Assembly (NCBI RefSeq): GCF_003852705.1
Contig: NZ_REFA01000003.1
Span: forward strand, 1 to 64,000
Reading direction: 5' to 3'
Length of the DNA stretch: 64,000 nucleotides
Source: Amniculibacterium aquaticum
GTDB lineage: Bacteria; Bacteroidota; Bacteroidia; Flavobacteriales; Weeksellaceae
Below the pieces are notes generated by a model. That model made no database searches and was not told the DNA's origin. It saw only the letters and a program-made list of their open reading frames with translations. The translations under genes and the position numbers were made by a program. Below, in pieces: positions 18,356-26,353 of the stretch (position 1 is the first letter of the stretch; each line of letters opens with the position of its first letter).

Positions 18356-19690
18356 TTACAATCTATTATCAGCTTCAGCTAAAATCCCCTTTACATCATA
18401 AATAATTCCACCTTCTTTTAGGTATTGAGATAAATCTAAAGTTGTAAATTCTTTGTGTGCTACTGTTAGGATGATGGCATCAAATTGGTTTTCGGCTGTT
18501 GGTTGTTGGTTGTCGGTGGTTAATGACTGGTGACTGGTGATGCCGTATTCGTGCATCACTTCTGCCGGATTGGCCCAAGGGTCAAAAGTGCTTACCTCCA
18601 AACCATAATCTTCCAATGCTTTGATGACATCTACGGCTTTGGTATTGCGTACATCAGGGCAATTTTCTTTGAAAGTAATCCCCAAATTCAAGATTTTGGC
18701 TCCATTGACATGGATGTTTTTCTTGATCATGGTTTTCACGACTTGAGAGGCTACATATTCGCCCATAGAGTCGTTCAATCTTCTACCGGCCAAAATAATT
18801 TCCGGATGATAGCCGTGTTCTTGTGCTTTTTGTGCCAAATAATAAGGATCCACACCGATGCAATGTCCACCTACCAATCCTGGTTTGAACGGAAGGAAGT
18901 TCCATTTGGTTCCGGCCGCTTCCAATACCGCATGGGTATCGATATCCAAAATATTAAAAATTTTAGCCAATTCATTCACAAAAGCAATGTTAATGTCGCG
19001 TTGAGAATTTTCAATTACCTTGGCAGCTTCGGCTACTTTAATGGTCGGTGCCAAATGCGTACCGGCAATGATGACTGATTTGTACAAATCGTTTACAACT
19101 TCTCCAATCTCCGGTGTAGAACCCGAAGTTACTTTCAGTATTTTTTCGACCGTATGCTCTTTATCGCCCGGATTGATGCGCTCTGGAGAATAGCCTGCAA
19201 AGAAATCTTCGTTAAATTTAAGGCCAGATACACGTTCTAATACAGGAATACATTCTTCTTCAGTTACTCCTGGATAAACCGTGGATTCATAAATCACGAT
19301 GTCTCCCTTTTTTAGGACTTTTCCTACGGTTTCAGAAGATTTATATAGTGGCGTCAAATCGGGTCTGTTGTTTTTATCGACCGGAGTAGGAACGGTAACA
19401 ATGTAATAATTACAATCTTTAATATCCTCCAAATTATTACTTACAAAAAGTCCGTTTTCTGAATTATTTTCAGATTTTAATACCGCTTGAAGAATATCAT
19501 CCTCAACTTCCAAGGTAGAATCTTTCCCTTGTCTTAATTCGCTAATTCTACTTTGGTTAATATCAAAACCAACAACATTATATTTGGTAGCAAACAACCT
19601 AGCTAGTGGCAATCCTACATAACCTAAGCCAATGATGGCGATTTTATGACTTGGAGTCTGAGTTTCTTGATGTATATTTTTTGTTTCCAT
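18356..19690 (-). CDS. UDP-HexNAc 6-dehydrogenase, TviB/WbpO-like
   Basis: A 444-aa NAD-dependent dehydrogenase related to TviB (Vi antigen) and WbpO. It has [15 protein letters not shown] (about 19-33), [15 protein letters not shown] (about 135-149), [15 protein letters not shown] (about 166-180) and the catalytic Cys277 in [12 protein letters not shown]. It would oxidise UDP-GlcNAc or UDP-GalNAc to the uronate. With the 4-epimerase encoded next to it, the product is probably UDP-GalNAcA. Residues about 385-402 ([15 protein letters not shown]) are an insert encoded by 7-bp repeats at 18489-18537. The gene is GC-richer than ugd copy 1 next door, so the cassette boundary falls in the 2-bp gap. 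Confidence 0.9.
   Translation of the reverse strand: METKNIHQETQTPSHKIAIIGLGYVGLPLARLFATKYNVVGFDINQSRISELRQGKDSTLEVEDDILQAVLKSENNSENGLFVSNNLEDIKDCNYYIVTVPTPVDKNNRPDLTPLYKSSETVGKVLKKGDIVIYESTVYPGVTEEECIPVLERVSGLKFNEDFFAGYSPERINPGDKEHTVEKILKVTSGSTPEIGEVVNDLYKSVIIAGTHLAPTIKVAEAAKVIENSQRDINIAFVNELAKIFNILDIDTHAVLEAAGTKWNFLPFKPGLVGGHCIGVDPYYLAQKAQEHGYHPEIILAGRRLNDSMGEYVASQVVKTMIKKNIHVNGAKILNLGITFKENCPDVRNTKAVDVIKALEDYGLEVSTFDPWANPAEVMHEYGITSHQSLTTDNQQPTAENQFDAIILTVAHKEFTTLDLSQYLKEGGIIYDVKGILAEADNRL
18489..18537 (-). repeat. Heptamer repeats inside the TviB-like gene
   Basis: Seven consecutive 7-bp units are readable on the plus strand: TTTTCGG, CTGTTGG, TTGTTGG, TTGTCGG, TGGTTAA, TGACTGG, TGACTGG. 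They encode the insert before [13 protein letters not shown]. The middle units are identical to those in the PglE-like gene at 1349-1376. The tract lies about 135 bp from the edge of the AT-rich cassette. Confidence 0.82.
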
Positions 19691-19726
19691 AATTATTTTT
19701 GATAAGTTTTTTTATTTTTTGTGTTG

Positions 19727-19812
19727 GTTAGACGGTTAGACAGTTAGATGGTTAGAATGATAAATAATCCCAATTACTTCCTAACTTTCTAACTTCTTAA
19801 CTTCTTAACTTC
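19727..19812. repeat. Two inverted octamer repeat tracts
   Basis: Left tract: four 8-bp units GTTAGACG, GTTAGACA, GTTAGATG, GTTAGAAT at 19727-19758. Right tract: CTAACTTT, CTAACTTC, TTAACTTC, TTAACTTC at 19781-19812, approximately the reverse complement. Together they could form a long, imperfect hairpin in the gap between two genes of the operon, ending 1 bp before the epimerase stop codon. Confidence 0.85.
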
Positions 19813-19813
19813 C

Positions 19814-20788
19814 TCACAACATCTCCTTATGTTCCCAATACCATTTCACGGCTTCTTTTAAACCGCTTTTAATAGGATGAGTCGGTTCATAGCCCAGCAT
19901 TTGTTTTGCTTTGTCCACCGAAGCCAATGAGTGTGGAATGTCGCCTACTCTATTGGGTCCGTATTTAATTTCAATATTAGAAATCCTGTGGTCGTATTCC
20001 GCTAAAAATTCTTTTAAATATTCAGCCAATTGGTTCAGATTGGTTCTATCGCCCACTGCGGTGTTATAAACGGTATTGACCGCTTCGGGATTTTCTGTTA
20101 GCATCGCCAATTCATTCATCTGAATGACATTGTCGATATAAGTGAAATCTCTGGAGTTTTCGCCGGTTCCGTTGATGGTTGGGCTTTCATTCTGAATGAA
20201 CAATTTGGTAAACAACGGAATAACTGCTGCATAAGCCCCTTGAGTATTCTGTCTTCTTCCAAAAACATTAAAATACCTGAGTCCGATGCACGACAAACCA
20301 TAGGTTTTTGCAAAAACATCGGCATACAATTCATTGACATATTTGGTTACTGCATAAGGAGAAAGAGGCTTCCCAATTACATCTTCCACCTTTGGTAAAG
20401 ATTCAGAGTCTCCGTAAGTAGAGGAAGAAGCGGCATACACAAATCGTTTGATGTTTTGGTCTCTTGAAGCCGTTAGCATGTTTAAAAATCCGCTTACATT
20501 GACTTCATTGGAAGTGATTGGATCTTTAATGGATCTAGGAACCGAGCCTAATGCCGCTTGATGCAAGACAAAATCCATACCTGCACACGCTTTTTGGCAA
20601 GTCTCCAAATTTCGGATATCACCTTCTATTAATTCATAGTTTTTGTTGGCTAAAAATTCTTCTACATTGTGCTTGTAGCCTGTAGAAAAATTATCCAAAC
20701 ATCTTACAAAATAACCTTTATTTAAAAAATACTCGGTAAGATTGGAACCAATAAATCCGGCTCCTCCGGTAATTAATATTCGTTTCAT
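19814..20788 (-). CDS. UDP-HexNAc 4-epimerase, TviC/WbpP-like
   Basis: A 324-aa extended short-chain dehydrogenase. The NAD motif GGAGFIGSN lies at about 8-16. The catalytic set is the serine run near 121-123 with Tyr145 and Lys149 in SPYAVTKY. HQAALGSVPRSIKDP (about 76-90) is the signature seen in TviC/WbpP, which prefer N-acetylated UDP-sugars. Working with the TviB-like dehydrogenase, it would give UDP-GalNAcA. The 123-bp gap to that gene holds the octamer repeat tracts. Confidence 0.9.
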   Translation of the reverse strand: MKRILITGGAGFIGSNLTEYFLNKGYFVRCLDNFSTGYKHNVEEFLANKNYELIEGDIRNLETCQKACAGMDFVLHQAALGSVPRSIKDPITSNEVNVSGFLNMLTASRDQNIKRFVYAASSSTYGDSESLPKVEDVIGKPLSPYAVTKYVNELYADVFAKTYGLSCIGLRYFNVFGRRQNTQGAYAAVIPLFTKLFIQNESPTINGTGENSRDFTYIDNVIQMNELAMLTENPEAVNTVYNTAVGDRTNLNQLAEYLKEFLAEYDHRISNIEIKYGPNRVGDIPHSLASVDKAKQMLGYEPTHPIKSGLKEAVKWYWEHKEML

Positions 20789-20825
20789 AGTTTAGTTTTT
20801 AGTTTTAGTTTAAATCCTCAATATA

Positions 20826-21992
20826 TTAATCCCCCCCAAACAAATCTCTGGTAAACACTTTCTCTTTCACTTCTTCCAATTCTGGAGCGTTGCGGTTGGA
20901 GATGATGACATCGCATTCCTGTTTGAAGGCTTGCAAATCCTTCATCACTCTGGAGCCAAAAAAGGTTGCGTCTTCCAGTACCGGTTCATAGACCACCACC
21001 TCTATCCCTTTGGCTTTTATTCTTTTCATGATGCCTTGTATCGCCGAGGCACGGAAGTTGTCGGATCCGGATTTCATGATCAATCGGTAAACGCCTACTT
21101 TTTTAGGATTTTTGGCGATGATGGTATCGGCAATAAAATCTTTTCGGGTACGGTTGGCATCCACAATGGCTTGTATGATGTTGTTGGGTACCGCATCGTA
21201 ATTCGCCAAGAGCTGTTTGGTATCTTTTGGCAGGCAATATCCACCGTAACCAAAAGAAGGATTGTTGTAATGCGAACCAATTCTTGGATCCAGTCCTACG
21301 CCTTCTATGATTTGTTTGCTGTCCAAATTATGGATTTGCGCATAGGAATCCAACTCGTTGAAGTACGCCACACGCATCGCCAAATAGGTGTTGGAGAACA
21401 ACTTGATGGCTTCGGCTTCCGTAGAGTTGGTGAACAAGGTAGGCACCTCTTGTTTGATGGCGCCTTGTTGCAAGAGCTGTGCAAAGATTTTTGCCCTTTC
21501 GCTTTGCTCACCAATGATGATCCTGGACGGATAAAGATTGTCGTACAAGGCTTTGCCCTCTCTGAGAAATTCCGGAGAGAACATGATATTTTGAACCCCG
21601 GTTCTTTCCTTCAAATCTTGGGTAAAGCCCACCGGTACGGTCGATTTGATGATGATGACCGCCTGTGGATTGTGGTTTTGCACTTCCTGCACCACGGCTT
21701 CCACAGATTGGGTGTTGAAATAATTGGTTTTGGGATCGTAGTCCGTAGGGGTAGCCACAATGACAAAGTCGGAATTTTTATAGGCTACTTCTTTATCTAA
21801 AGTCGCTTTGAAATTAAGCTTCTTGGATTGTAAAAATTCGGAAATTTCTTTGTCCTCGATGGGAGAAATTCCTTTGTTCAGCATTTCTACTTTTACTGGA
21901 ATGATGTCTAAGGCTACGACCTCGTTATGCTGTGCGAGAAGCATCGCATTGGAGAGTCCTACATATCCGGTTCCTACAACGGTTATTTTCAT
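20826..21992 (-). CDS. ugd: UDP-glucose 6-dehydrogenase, resident copy
   Basis: A 388-aa UDP-glucose dehydrogenase with the same motif set as the copy at 17187-18353: [39 protein letters not shown] and Cys253 in [10 protein letters not shown]. Its GC content matches the genes next to it (wzc, the epimerase), so it looks like the original gene of this locus. It supplies UDP-glucuronate. It is the third gene from the system A promoter, after wza and wzc, 24 bp downstream of wzc. Two intact copies 2.5 kb apart in direct orientation could recombine and delete the two genes between them. Confidence 0.93.
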   Translation of the reverse strand: MKITVVGTGYVGLSNAMLLAQHNEVVALDIIPVKVEMLNKGISPIEDKEISEFLQSKKLNFKATLDKEVAYKNSDFVIVATPTDYDPKTNYFNTQSVEAVVQEVQNHNPQAVIIIKSTVPVGFTQDLKERTGVQNIMFSPEFLREGKALYDNLYPSRIIIGEQSERAKIFAQLLQQGAIKQEVPTLFTNSTEAEAIKLFSNTYLAMRVAYFNELDSYAQIHNLDSKQIIEGVGLDPRIGSHYNNPSFGYGGYCLPKDTKQLLANYDAVPNNIIQAIVDANRTRKDFIADTIIAKNPKKVGVYRLIMKSGSDNFRASAIQGIMKRIKAKGIEVVVYEPVLEDATFFGSRVMKDLQAFKQECDVIISNRNAPELEEVKEKVFTRDLFGGD

Positions 21993-22016
21993 TTAGTTTT
22001 TTTCGATTTGAGTATT

Positions 22017-24386
22017 TTACCAAAGGCCTAAAAAGCCTTTCTTTTTGTTTTTTTCGTGCAGGTGTCCATATCCATATCCATATCCATATCCATATCCATA
22101 ACCTTTGGAGTAGTCTATCCCGTTGATGATGACGGCAAGGTTGTTGAGTTTATGGGATTCGTAGGATTCTTCCAATACGGCAAGCATTCTCTTGTCCATG
22201 TGGTTGACACGGGTGAGATAGAGCGTAAGGTCTGCATGTTTTGCAATGATCTGCGCATCGCCCACCAAAGAAACCGGAGGGGCATCTAAGATGATGTAAT
22301 CGTACTGGGACTTCCATTGGTTGATCAGTTGCTCCAATCGATCGGTCATCAACAATTCGGCAGGATTGGGTGGTATGCTCCCGGAGTGGAGAATGTCGAA
22401 CCCGTATTTGGCTGTGCTCTTGATAATCGTTTGAGACAGATCCAATTGTTCATCGGCCAAGAGATTGGACAAGCCCGACTGGGATTTGTACGCATCCAAA
22501 TCCATGTACGCCAATAGTTTTGGAGATCTAAAATCGGCACCTATCAGTAAAACTTTCTTTTTGGATAGGGAAATAATCTGCGCTAGATTGATGGACGCAA
22601 ATGTCTTGCCCTCTCCGGGAATGGCAGAGGTTAGCAATATGGTTTTGCAGCCTTCGACCTGTGGCATCATGAACTGCAGATTCCCACGCAATATCCTGAA
22701 CGATTCGGCTACTGAAGAGTGGTCGTTGTTGGAAATGACATAGTTGGGTACTTCTGCCAAAGGAATATCTCCCAAGATGGGTCCTTTGTATATTTTTTTG
22801 ATGTCGTGTCTGCTTTTTACTTTATTATCCAGCATAAAGAGCAGATACAGAATGGAGACCGGAATGACCAACCCCAAGATGAACGCTCCAAGGTAGATGA
22901 TGTTTTTCTTAGGACTTACGGGGATGCCGTTGCTGTACGCCAGATCCACAATTTTTATGGCATCTACTTTTGCCGATGCCTTAATCTCGGCTTCTTCTCT
23001 TTTCTCTAACAAGAAAAGGTAGATGGCTTCGACAATTTGCTGTTGTCTGGCAATTTTTTTGAAACCCAATTCTTGCTGAGGCATCTTGTTGAGCTTGGAA
23101 GTCAACTCCCCTTTTTTTGCCTCTACGGCTGACAATCTTGTCTGAAGTGTAGATTGGAACAGTCTCAGGTTATTTTTTACAGAAGATTTTACATCTCTAA
23201 TGTTCTCATTTAGAGCCTGCATGACAGGATTGGCGTCCTTCATGGACTTGCTAAGGTCTTGTTTTTCCAGTACCAATTGGTTGTAGCTGTCGATCCCGGA
23301 ATTGAGGCTAACATCTTCCAGACCTACATTGGCCGGCAAGAGCACATCTTTGGAACGGCTAAGGTTGGCCATCATTTGGTTTGCAATTTGAAGCTGAGCG
23401 GTTAGGGAAACCACATCTTTGTCCACTTGGAAGGCATTGGTCATGTACATCCCGCCTTCGGCTTGCAGGTCGTTGACTTTATTGCTTGTTTTGAAACTTT
23501 CCATGGACTTGTCCACACCGGAAAGGTCGTTGGAAATGATCTTCAAACGGTTGTTGATAAAGTCAGCCGTAGCTTTGGAAATTACATTTTTATCTTCCTG
23601 CAAATCGGTGTTGTACACATCGATCAGGGTATTGATGGTGCTTTCGGCTTTTTTGACATCGTTGCTCACCAAAGAGAGGTTGACCACTTTGGACTTGCCG
23701 TCTTTTTCGGCTTCCACCTGAAGCCGGTTTCTCAATTTATCCGCTGCAAAATTAATGGACTGAAAATGAACCTCAAAAGCTTGAGCGCCTGAGAATTTTT
23801 TAGGATTTTTATTGATGACGAAGAGTCCAAAGTCGGATTTCACCGGTGTTCCGTAGGTGTATTTTCCTTCTTGAACGAAGGATTTGTCTAAAATCTCATA
23901 GCCTTCCTTACTCAACTTCAAAAATAGAGAACCTTTCAGTTTTTCATCGTGAAAAACATTTGGATTTTGAAATGAAAACACAACAGGGCTTTCGGATTTA
24001 GAAACCTCTGAAGTATTGATCCTTCCTTTGTTGATGTACTGTACATTAAGCTCATTTTTTTCCACGACTTTGGTCATCAATCTTCTGGACTTTAGAATCT
24101 TGGATTGATCCGTAACCATGGCGTTGTCTTTGGAACCGAAGCTGACTGCATCTTTAATGGCCTCCAATTCTGGAGAAGCTGCATCTTTGTCCTTCAACAA
24201 GATCTGTGCAGAAACATTGTACTGTTTTGTGGCGTATCTTAAATATAAAAACGCTAAAGATAAACACAGGAAAATGGATAACAAAAACCATTTCCAATAG
24301 GCGATGTATTTTTCTAAAAGTTCTCTTAAATTAATGGTTTCCTCTTCTTGTTCGGTGTTGTATTGAGAAAAATTCTGATTGTCCAT
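22017..24386 (-). CDS. wzc: Wzc-like polysaccharide co-polymerase / tyrosine autokinase, system A
   Basis: A 789-aa inner-membrane BY-kinase. The ATG at 24386 (MDNQNFSQYN) is chosen: the in-frame extension upstream runs into wza. There is a membrane helix near 35-55, a large periplasmic coiled-coil region, and a second helix near 515-540. The kinase domain has Walker A GEGKT (about 591-595), Walker A' GADFR (about 616-620) and Walker B LDAP (about 700-703). The C-terminal tail is an alternating Tyr-Gly run (about 762-775), the likely autophosphorylation cluster, encoded by a hexamer repeat. Wzc controls chain length and export together with Wza. It starts 8 bp after wza. Confidence 0.93.
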   Translation of the reverse strand: MDNQNFSQYNTEQEEETINLRELLEKYIAYWKWFLLSIFLCLSLAFLYLRYATKQYNVSAQILLKDKDAASPELEAIKDAVSFGSKDNAMVTDQSKILKSRRLMTKVVEKNELNVQYINKGRINTSEVSKSESPVVFSFQNPNVFHDEKLKGSLFLKLSKEGYEILDKSFVQEGKYTYGTPVKSDFGLFVINKNPKKFSGAQAFEVHFQSINFAADKLRNRLQVEAEKDGKSKVVNLSLVSNDVKKAESTINTLIDVYNTDLQEDKNVISKATADFINNRLKIISNDLSGVDKSMESFKTSNKVNDLQAEGGMYMTNAFQVDKDVVSLTAQLQIANQMMANLSRSKDVLLPANVGLEDVSLNSGIDSYNQLVLEKQDLSKSMKDANPVMQALNENIRDVKSSVKNNLRLFQSTLQTRLSAVEAKKGELTSKLNKMPQQELGFKKIARQQQIVEAIYLFLLEKREEAEIKASAKVDAIKIVDLAYSNGIPVSPKKNIIYLGAFILGLVIPVSILYLLFMLDNKVKSRHDIKKIYKGPILGDIPLAEVPNYVISNNDHSSVAESFRILRGNLQFMMPQVEGCKTILLTSAIPGEGKTFASINLAQIISLSKKKVLLIGADFRSPKLLAYMDLDAYKSQSGLSNLLADEQLDLSQTIIKSTAKYGFDILHSGSIPPNPAELLMTDRLEQLINQWKSQYDYIILDAPPVSLVGDAQIIAKHADLTLYLTRVNHMDKRMLAVLEESYESHKLNNLAVIINGIDYSKGYGYGYGYGYGYGHLHEKNKKKGFLGLW
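22065..22100 (-). repeat. Hexanucleotide microsatellite (TCCATA x6) in the wzc tail
   Basis: Six perfect TCCATA units encode the Tyr-Gly alternation at the Wzc C-terminus. Slippage by one unit would add or remove one Tyr-Gly pair without changing frame. Confidence 0.93.
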
Positions 24387-24394
24387 GAAAAAAA

Positions 24395-25144
24395 TTAACG
24401 GGTGATGATGGCGATTAACGAAACGGCAATACTGATGGCCCCAATCCAAATGGAATAGTTGACCACGGAGTTTTGTACCTGAGCTCTATTCGGTTCTACA
24501 TAGACCAAGTCATTTTGTTGCAGGTAGTACGCAGGAGAATCCAAGACTTCTTTTTTGGTAAGGTCCAAAGTATAAGTCGTTTTTTGTCCGTTTTTTTCAC
24601 GGATCACCAAGACATTTTCTCTTTTCCCCTGTATGCTAAGATCTCCAGCCATGGCGATGGCTTCTAGAACGGTTACCCTTTCGGTGGGCAGCGTAAAGTT
24701 ACCCGGTCTTGCAACTTCTCCCAAAACGGAGACTCTGAAATTGGTAAAGTTGATGTTAACTCCAGGATCTACGATGTACTTGTTGAGTTTTTCTTTGATT
24801 TCGTCGGTTGCTTGTTGACGGGTTAGTCCAGCCAATTGAAGTTTCCCGAGTATTGGAAAATCGATGCTTCCGTCTTGCTGTACGGTATAATTTTTAGCAG
24901 TACTTGCAGTTGCGGCACCCGTTTGTGACAATTGGTTAAAAGGCGCTGCAGCCTTCATGTCCACAGCGGTCACATTGATCGCCAAGATATCGTCTGCCTG
25001 AATTTTAGGAATGTTGTTTTCGTAAAGGGTGTTGAGATTTGCATCTCCCTGAAAATACACAATATTTTTTTTGGAAGCGCAAGAAAAAAGCACGAAAAGT
25101 ATAGAAAAACCGAGGAAAATCGGCTTCAATGCTGGTCGTTTCAT
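24395..25144 (-). CDS. wza: Wza-like polysaccharide export outer-membrane lipoprotein, system A
   Basis: A 249-aa export protein. The signal peptide ends in a lipobox (LFSC, Cys about 22). A polysaccharide-export domain (ADDILAINVTAVD, about 51-63) and an SLBB domain (VSVLGEVARPGNFTLP, about 139-154) follow, and a hydrophobic C-terminal helix (YSIWIGAISIAVSLIAII) ends the protein. It forms the export channel together with Wzc. It is the first gene of system A, about 33 bp from a -7 box at 25178-25185. Confidence 0.9.
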   Translation of the reverse strand: MKRPALKPIFLGFSILFVLFSCASKKNIVYFQGDANLNTLYENNIPKIQADDILAINVTAVDMKAAAPFNQLSQTGAATASTAKNYTVQQDGSIDFPILGKLQLAGLTRQQATDEIKEKLNKYIVDPGVNINFTNFRVSVLGEVARPGNFTLPTERVTVLEAIAMAGDLSIQGKRENVLVIREKNGQKTTYTLDLTKKEVLDSPAYYLQQNDLVYVEPNRAQVQNSVVNYSIWIGAISIAVSLIAIITR

Positions 25145-25177
25145 GAGTTTAATTTATTAGTTTAATTTGAAGTCAGG

Positions 25178-25208
25178 CAAAAATACGGTTTTCTATTGAA
25201 AACACGGT
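25178..25208 (-). promoter_or_regulatory. Putative promoter of system A with an overlapping palindrome
   Basis: On the minus strand a perfect Bacteroidetes -7 box TATTTTTG (plus-strand 25178-25185) lies 33 bp before wza. No clear TTG -33 box is seen, only GTG about 17 bp further upstream. An inverted repeat GTTTTC-N4-GAAAAC (25188-25203) fills the spacer and could be an operator. The terminator of system B lies upstream, so a separate promoter is needed here. Confidence 0.55.
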
Positions 25209-25284
25209 ATTAGGAATGTTAAATTTAAAAAAATGTTTGATTTAGTGAATGTCCTTCGGTAGTTGACGGAACTTTGATGAAGGG

Positions 25285-25340
25285 ATGGAGTGATGGAGTG
25301 ATGGGGTGATGGAGTGATGAAGGGAAGGAGTGATGGAGGG
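25285..25340. repeat. Octamer tandem repeat (ATGGAGTG-type, seven units)
   Basis: Seven 8-bp units follow one another: ATGGAGTG twice, then ATGGGGTG, ATGGAGTG, ATGAAGGG, AAGGAGTG, ATGGAGGG. The tract lies between the system B terminator and the system A promoter, and no gene covers it. Confidence 0.85.
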
Positions 25341-25360
25341 AAGCAATTGACCAAATATAA

Positions 25361-25396
25361 AAAAACGAGCTGAAGACTTAGTTTCCGCTCATTTTT
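25361..25396 (-). terminator. Terminator of system B, overlapping a stop codon
   Basis: On the minus strand AAAAATGAGC pairs with GCTCGTTTTT (10 bp, one G-T wobble) around a 16-nt loop, followed by more T. The 5' arm lies inside the last codons of the phosphoglycosyl transferase gene. Confidence 0.65.
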
Positions 25397-26322
25397 ACGA
25401 CGACTTTTACAGTCTTCAACAAGGTTTCTACATCTAAAAATATGGACATGTTCTTGATGTAGTAAAGGTCGTATTCTAATTTTTTCAGATTGTCTTTGGG
25501 CGTTGCTTTGGGCAAATGCACCTGAGCCCAACCGGTAACTCCGGGTTTTATGATGTGCCTAAGATCAAAGTAGGCATTTTCGTCGTTGGCCATTCTTACA
25601 AACTCTGGTCTTTCCGGCCGTGGTCCTATTAAAGACATATCGCCTTTTAGAATGTTAAGGATCTGCGGCAGCTCGTCGATCTTGGTCAGCCTGAGCCATT
25701 TACCAATTTTCAACACTCGGGAATCTTTGGCTTCTGTATAACCGCCGCTGTGTTTCAGCTTCATGGTTCTGAGCTTATAGATGTTAAAAGGTTTGGAGTT
25801 TTTCCCTACTCGCTCTTGTACAAAAAAGACTTTTCCCGGTGAGGAAATCCAAATAAGCACAGCTCCTAAAAGAATGAGTGGCAAAGCAAAAGGGATAAGA
25901 AGAATGGAAATGAGCAAATCGATGAATCTTTTGAGAAAAAGATATCCGGTTTTATTTCCCAAAGACAGGGTTTCATCGGCCAAATAGGTATTGGTATTGT
26001 ATTTGACCAAAGGAACTCTTTGGTTGACTAATTCGTAAAAGTCGTGGATTTCGAAAACCTTAACGCCCATGAATTTCGAAGCGACCAACTCGTGGGTAAG
26101 CTGTTGGGATATGGAGCGCACACTGGATGCTTCAACAATAATGTACTGTATATTATTGTCCTTACAAAAGTCGGTATTTAATTCTTCTTCAACAGAATCA
26201 AAATGAAATGCTTTGTAATTTTTATCGAACTTTTTACCGTCGAACAATTTTTTAGAAATATCGTTGACATTGATAAAAAGACAATTAATTTTTCCCGTTC
26301 TGAATCTACCCTCCACTTTCAT
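25378..26322 (-). CDS. Polyprenyl-phosphate sugar phosphotransferase, system B
   Basis: A 314-aa initiating phosphoglycosyl transferase. Residues 1-125 form a Rossmann/CoA-binding-like domain (YIIVEASSVRSISQQL, GVKVFEIHDFYE), followed by one membrane segment (about 133-160) and the catalytic domain with FFVQERVGK, YKLRTMK, Asp216-Glu217 in KIDELPQ, LKGDMSLIGPRPERPEF and PGVTGWAQV. It lacks the four N-terminal membrane helices of full-length WcaJ/WbaP, so it is intermediate between WbaP and PglC. It primes the lipid carrier for system B and is the last gene of that operon. Confidence 0.9.
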   Translation of the reverse strand: MKVEGRFRTGKINCLFINVNDISKKLFDGKKFDKNYKAFHFDSVEEELNTDFCKDNNIQYIIVEASSVRSISQQLTHELVASKFMGVKVFEIHDFYELVNQRVPLVKYNTNTYLADETLSLGNKTGYLFLKRFIDLLISILLIPFALPLILLGAVLIWISSPGKVFFVQERVGKNSKPFNIYKLRTMKLKHSGGYTEAKDSRVLKIGKWLRLTKIDELPQILNILKGDMSLIGPRPERPEFVRMANDENAYFDLRHIIKPGVTGWAQVHLPKATPKDNLKKLEYDLYYIKNMSIFLDVETLLKTVKVVVKMSGN

Positions 26323-26353
26323 GTTTACTAAGGTTGCAAAGTAAATAAAAATT

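Noticed and set aside
18530-19078. Plus-strand open frame of 182 codons
   Set aside because: Antisense to the TviB-like dehydrogenase; His/Phe/Gln-rich, no start context and no homology I recognise.
20931-21800. Long open frame on the plus strand (289 codons) opposite ugd
   Set aside because: It is antisense to a clear UDP-glucose dehydrogenase, has no recognisable domain, and arises from the codon use of the real gene.
25193-25531. Minus-strand open frame of 112 codons over the switch region
   Set aside because: It runs out of frame from the phosphoglycosyl transferase gene into the octamer repeat; its Ser/Pro/His run is the repeat translated.
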